Shown here in pieces: positions 33,791 through 34,698 of a DNA stretch of 34,698 nt. Location of the stretch: positions 1 through 34,698 of the forward strand of contig NZ_JACVVE010000049.1 of NCBI RefSeq assembly GCF_016648105.1, in the 5' to 3' direction. Every line of letters begins with the position of its first letter. The first letter of the stretch is position 1. This DNA comes from Pseudomonas sp. S31 (GTDB taxonomy: Bacteria; Pseudomonadota; Gammaproteobacteria; Pseudomonadales; Pseudomonadaceae). Position numbers and translations under genes: made by a program. The notes under the pieces are model-generated. The model was not told where the DNA came from and did no database searches. It saw only the letters and a program-made list of their open reading frames with translations.

Positions 33791-34587
33791 ACGAGCACTA
33801 CCAACACCGGGCGCGCAAGCGCTTCGGCCAGAACTTCCTGCACGACGCAGGGATCATCGACCGCATCCTGCGGGCGATCCATGCCAAGGCCGGCGAACAC
33901 CTGCTGGAAATCGGCCCTGGCCAGGGCGCATTGACCGAGGGCCTGCTGGGCAGCGGCGCGCAGCTGGACGTGGTCGAGCTGGACAAGGACCTGGTGCCGA
34001 TCCTGCAGCACAAGTTCGCCGGGCGCGACAACTTCCGCCTGCACCAGGGCGACGCCCTGAAGTTCGACTTCAACCAGCTGGGCGTGCCACCGCGCAGCCT
34101 GAAAGTGGTCGGGAACCTGCCCTACAACATCTCGACCCCGCTGATCTTCCACCTGCTCAGCCATGCCGGCCTGATCCGCGACATGCACTTCATGCTGCAG
34201 AAGGAAGTGGTCGAGCGCATGGCCGCCGGCCCAGGCGGCGGCGACTGGGGCCGCCTGTCGATCATGGTGCAATACCACTGCCGGGTCGAACACCTGTTCA
34301 ACGTCGGCCCCGGCGCGTTCAACCCGCCGCCCAAGGTCGACTCGGCCATCGTCCGCCTGGTGCCGCACGAAGTGCTGCCCTATCCGGCCAAGGATCCGGC
34401 ACTGCTGGAGCGCGTAGTGCGCGAGGCCTTCAACCAGCGCCGCAAGACCCTGCGCAACACCCTCAAGGGCCTGCTCGACAGCCAGGCCATCGAAGCCGCT
34501 GGCGTGGACGGCAGCCTGCGCCCGGAACAGCTCGACCTGGCGGCCTTCGTGCGCCTGGCCGACCAGTTGGCCGATCAGCAAGGCTGA
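33787..34587 (+). CDS. rsmA: 16S rRNA dimethyladenosine transferase
   Basis: SAM-dependent enzyme that dimethylates two adjacent adenines near the 3' end of 16S rRNA (the KsgA reaction). The 266-residue protein has the opening motif RKRFGQNFL, SAM motif EIGPGQG (41-47) and catalytic NLPYNIS (110-116). The true start is the ATG in the ATGA overlap with pdxA; the longer open frame upstream is inside pdxA. It is the last complete gene in the window. Confidence 0.96.
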   Translation: MNEHYQHRARKRFGQNFLHDAGIIDRILRAIHAKAGEHLLEIGPGQGALTEGLLGSGAQLDVVELDKDLVPILQHKFAGRDNFRLHQGDALKFDFNQLGVPPRSLKVVGNLPYNISTPLIFHLLSHAGLIRDMHFMLQKEVVERMAAGPGGGDWGRLSIMVQYHCRVEHLFNVGPGAFNPPPKVDSAIVRLVPHEVLPYPAKDPALLERVVREAFNQRRKTLRNTLKGLLDSQAIEAAGVDGSLRPEQLDLAAFVRLADQLADQQG

Positions 34588-34597
34588 TTCAACCTGC

Positions 34598-34667
34598 ACC
34601 GGCCTCTTCGCGGGACAAGCCCGCTCCTACACCTGCGTGTGTGGGCTTGCCCCGCGAAGAGGCCGGT
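34598..34667. repeat. Asymmetric inverted REP pair after rsmA
   Basis: ACCGGCCTCTTCGCGGG at 34598-34614 is mirrored by CCCCGCGAAGAGGCCGGT at 34650-34667, with CAAGCCC/GGGCTTG inside. The left copy has the full GCTCCTACA head, while the right copy has lost the AGGAGC part. The hairpin lies 10 nt beyond the rsmA stop and may also protect or end that transcript. Confidence 0.8.
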
Positions 34668-34698
34668 ACTGGCGACACAGATCCGTGGGCCCGCGGCC

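Overview
The window is a GC-rich chromosomal segment of a Pseudomonas, most likely the P. putida group. The basis is protein recognition (a Vfr/Crp with the Pseudomonas sequence, MurU/AmgK wall recycling, 935-residue LptD, 215-residue Coq7), the gene order tyrS-M23 peptidase-anmK-erpA-argC and lptD-surA-pdxA-rsmA, and many P. putida-type REP elements with a TGTAGGAGCGG head. It is mostly core genome: no insertion sequence, prophage, CRISPR array, tRNA or rRNA was seen, and no gap between genes exceeds about 215 bp.

Layout. 1-4.1 kb: tyrS (-) diverges from an M23 murein peptidase and anmK (+). 4.1-5.7 kb: erpA and argC (-), each with its own terminator and a good sigma70-like promoter. 5.8-9.3 kb (+): hemJ-like, a short-chain dehydrogenase, a HIT protein, coq7 and a polytopic membrane protein, closed by a REP palindrome with perfect 45-bp arms. 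9.4-11.3 kb: an OsmC-like gene (-), vfr/crp (+) and a lipoate-ligase-like gene (-). 11.5-17.1 kb (-): rpe-gph-trpE and trpG-trpD-trpC. 17.3-24.9 kb (-): a hybrid sensor with a periplasmic solute-binding domain, its LuxR-type response regulator, then a polyamine-type ABC importer (ATPase, binding protein, two permeases). 25.0-26.0 kb (+): a secreted DUF3530 alpha/beta-hydrolase-like protein. 26.1-28.6 kb (-): amgK-murU-djlA. 28.7-34.6 kb (+): lptD-surA-pdxA-rsmA, overlapping end to end.

How it fits together. Several genes serve the envelope: the M23 peptidase opens murein, AnmK, AmgK and MurU return MurNAc to UDP-MurNAc, LptD inserts LPS and SurA folds outer-membrane proteins. Tight ATGA or GTGA overlaps (rpe-gph, trpD-trpC, sensor-regulator, amgK-murU, surA-pdxA, pdxA-rsmA) suggest widespread translational coupling.

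Most notable: the last 14 codons of gph, in the same frame, read as a tryptophan leader peptide (MKVIKALARWRWRA) that ends 70 nt before trpE, with alternative RNA pairings after it. Gph's tail therefore appears to double as trpL. The trpE-trpG junction, where P. aeruginosa carries its pyocin cluster, is here an empty gap of 109 bp.
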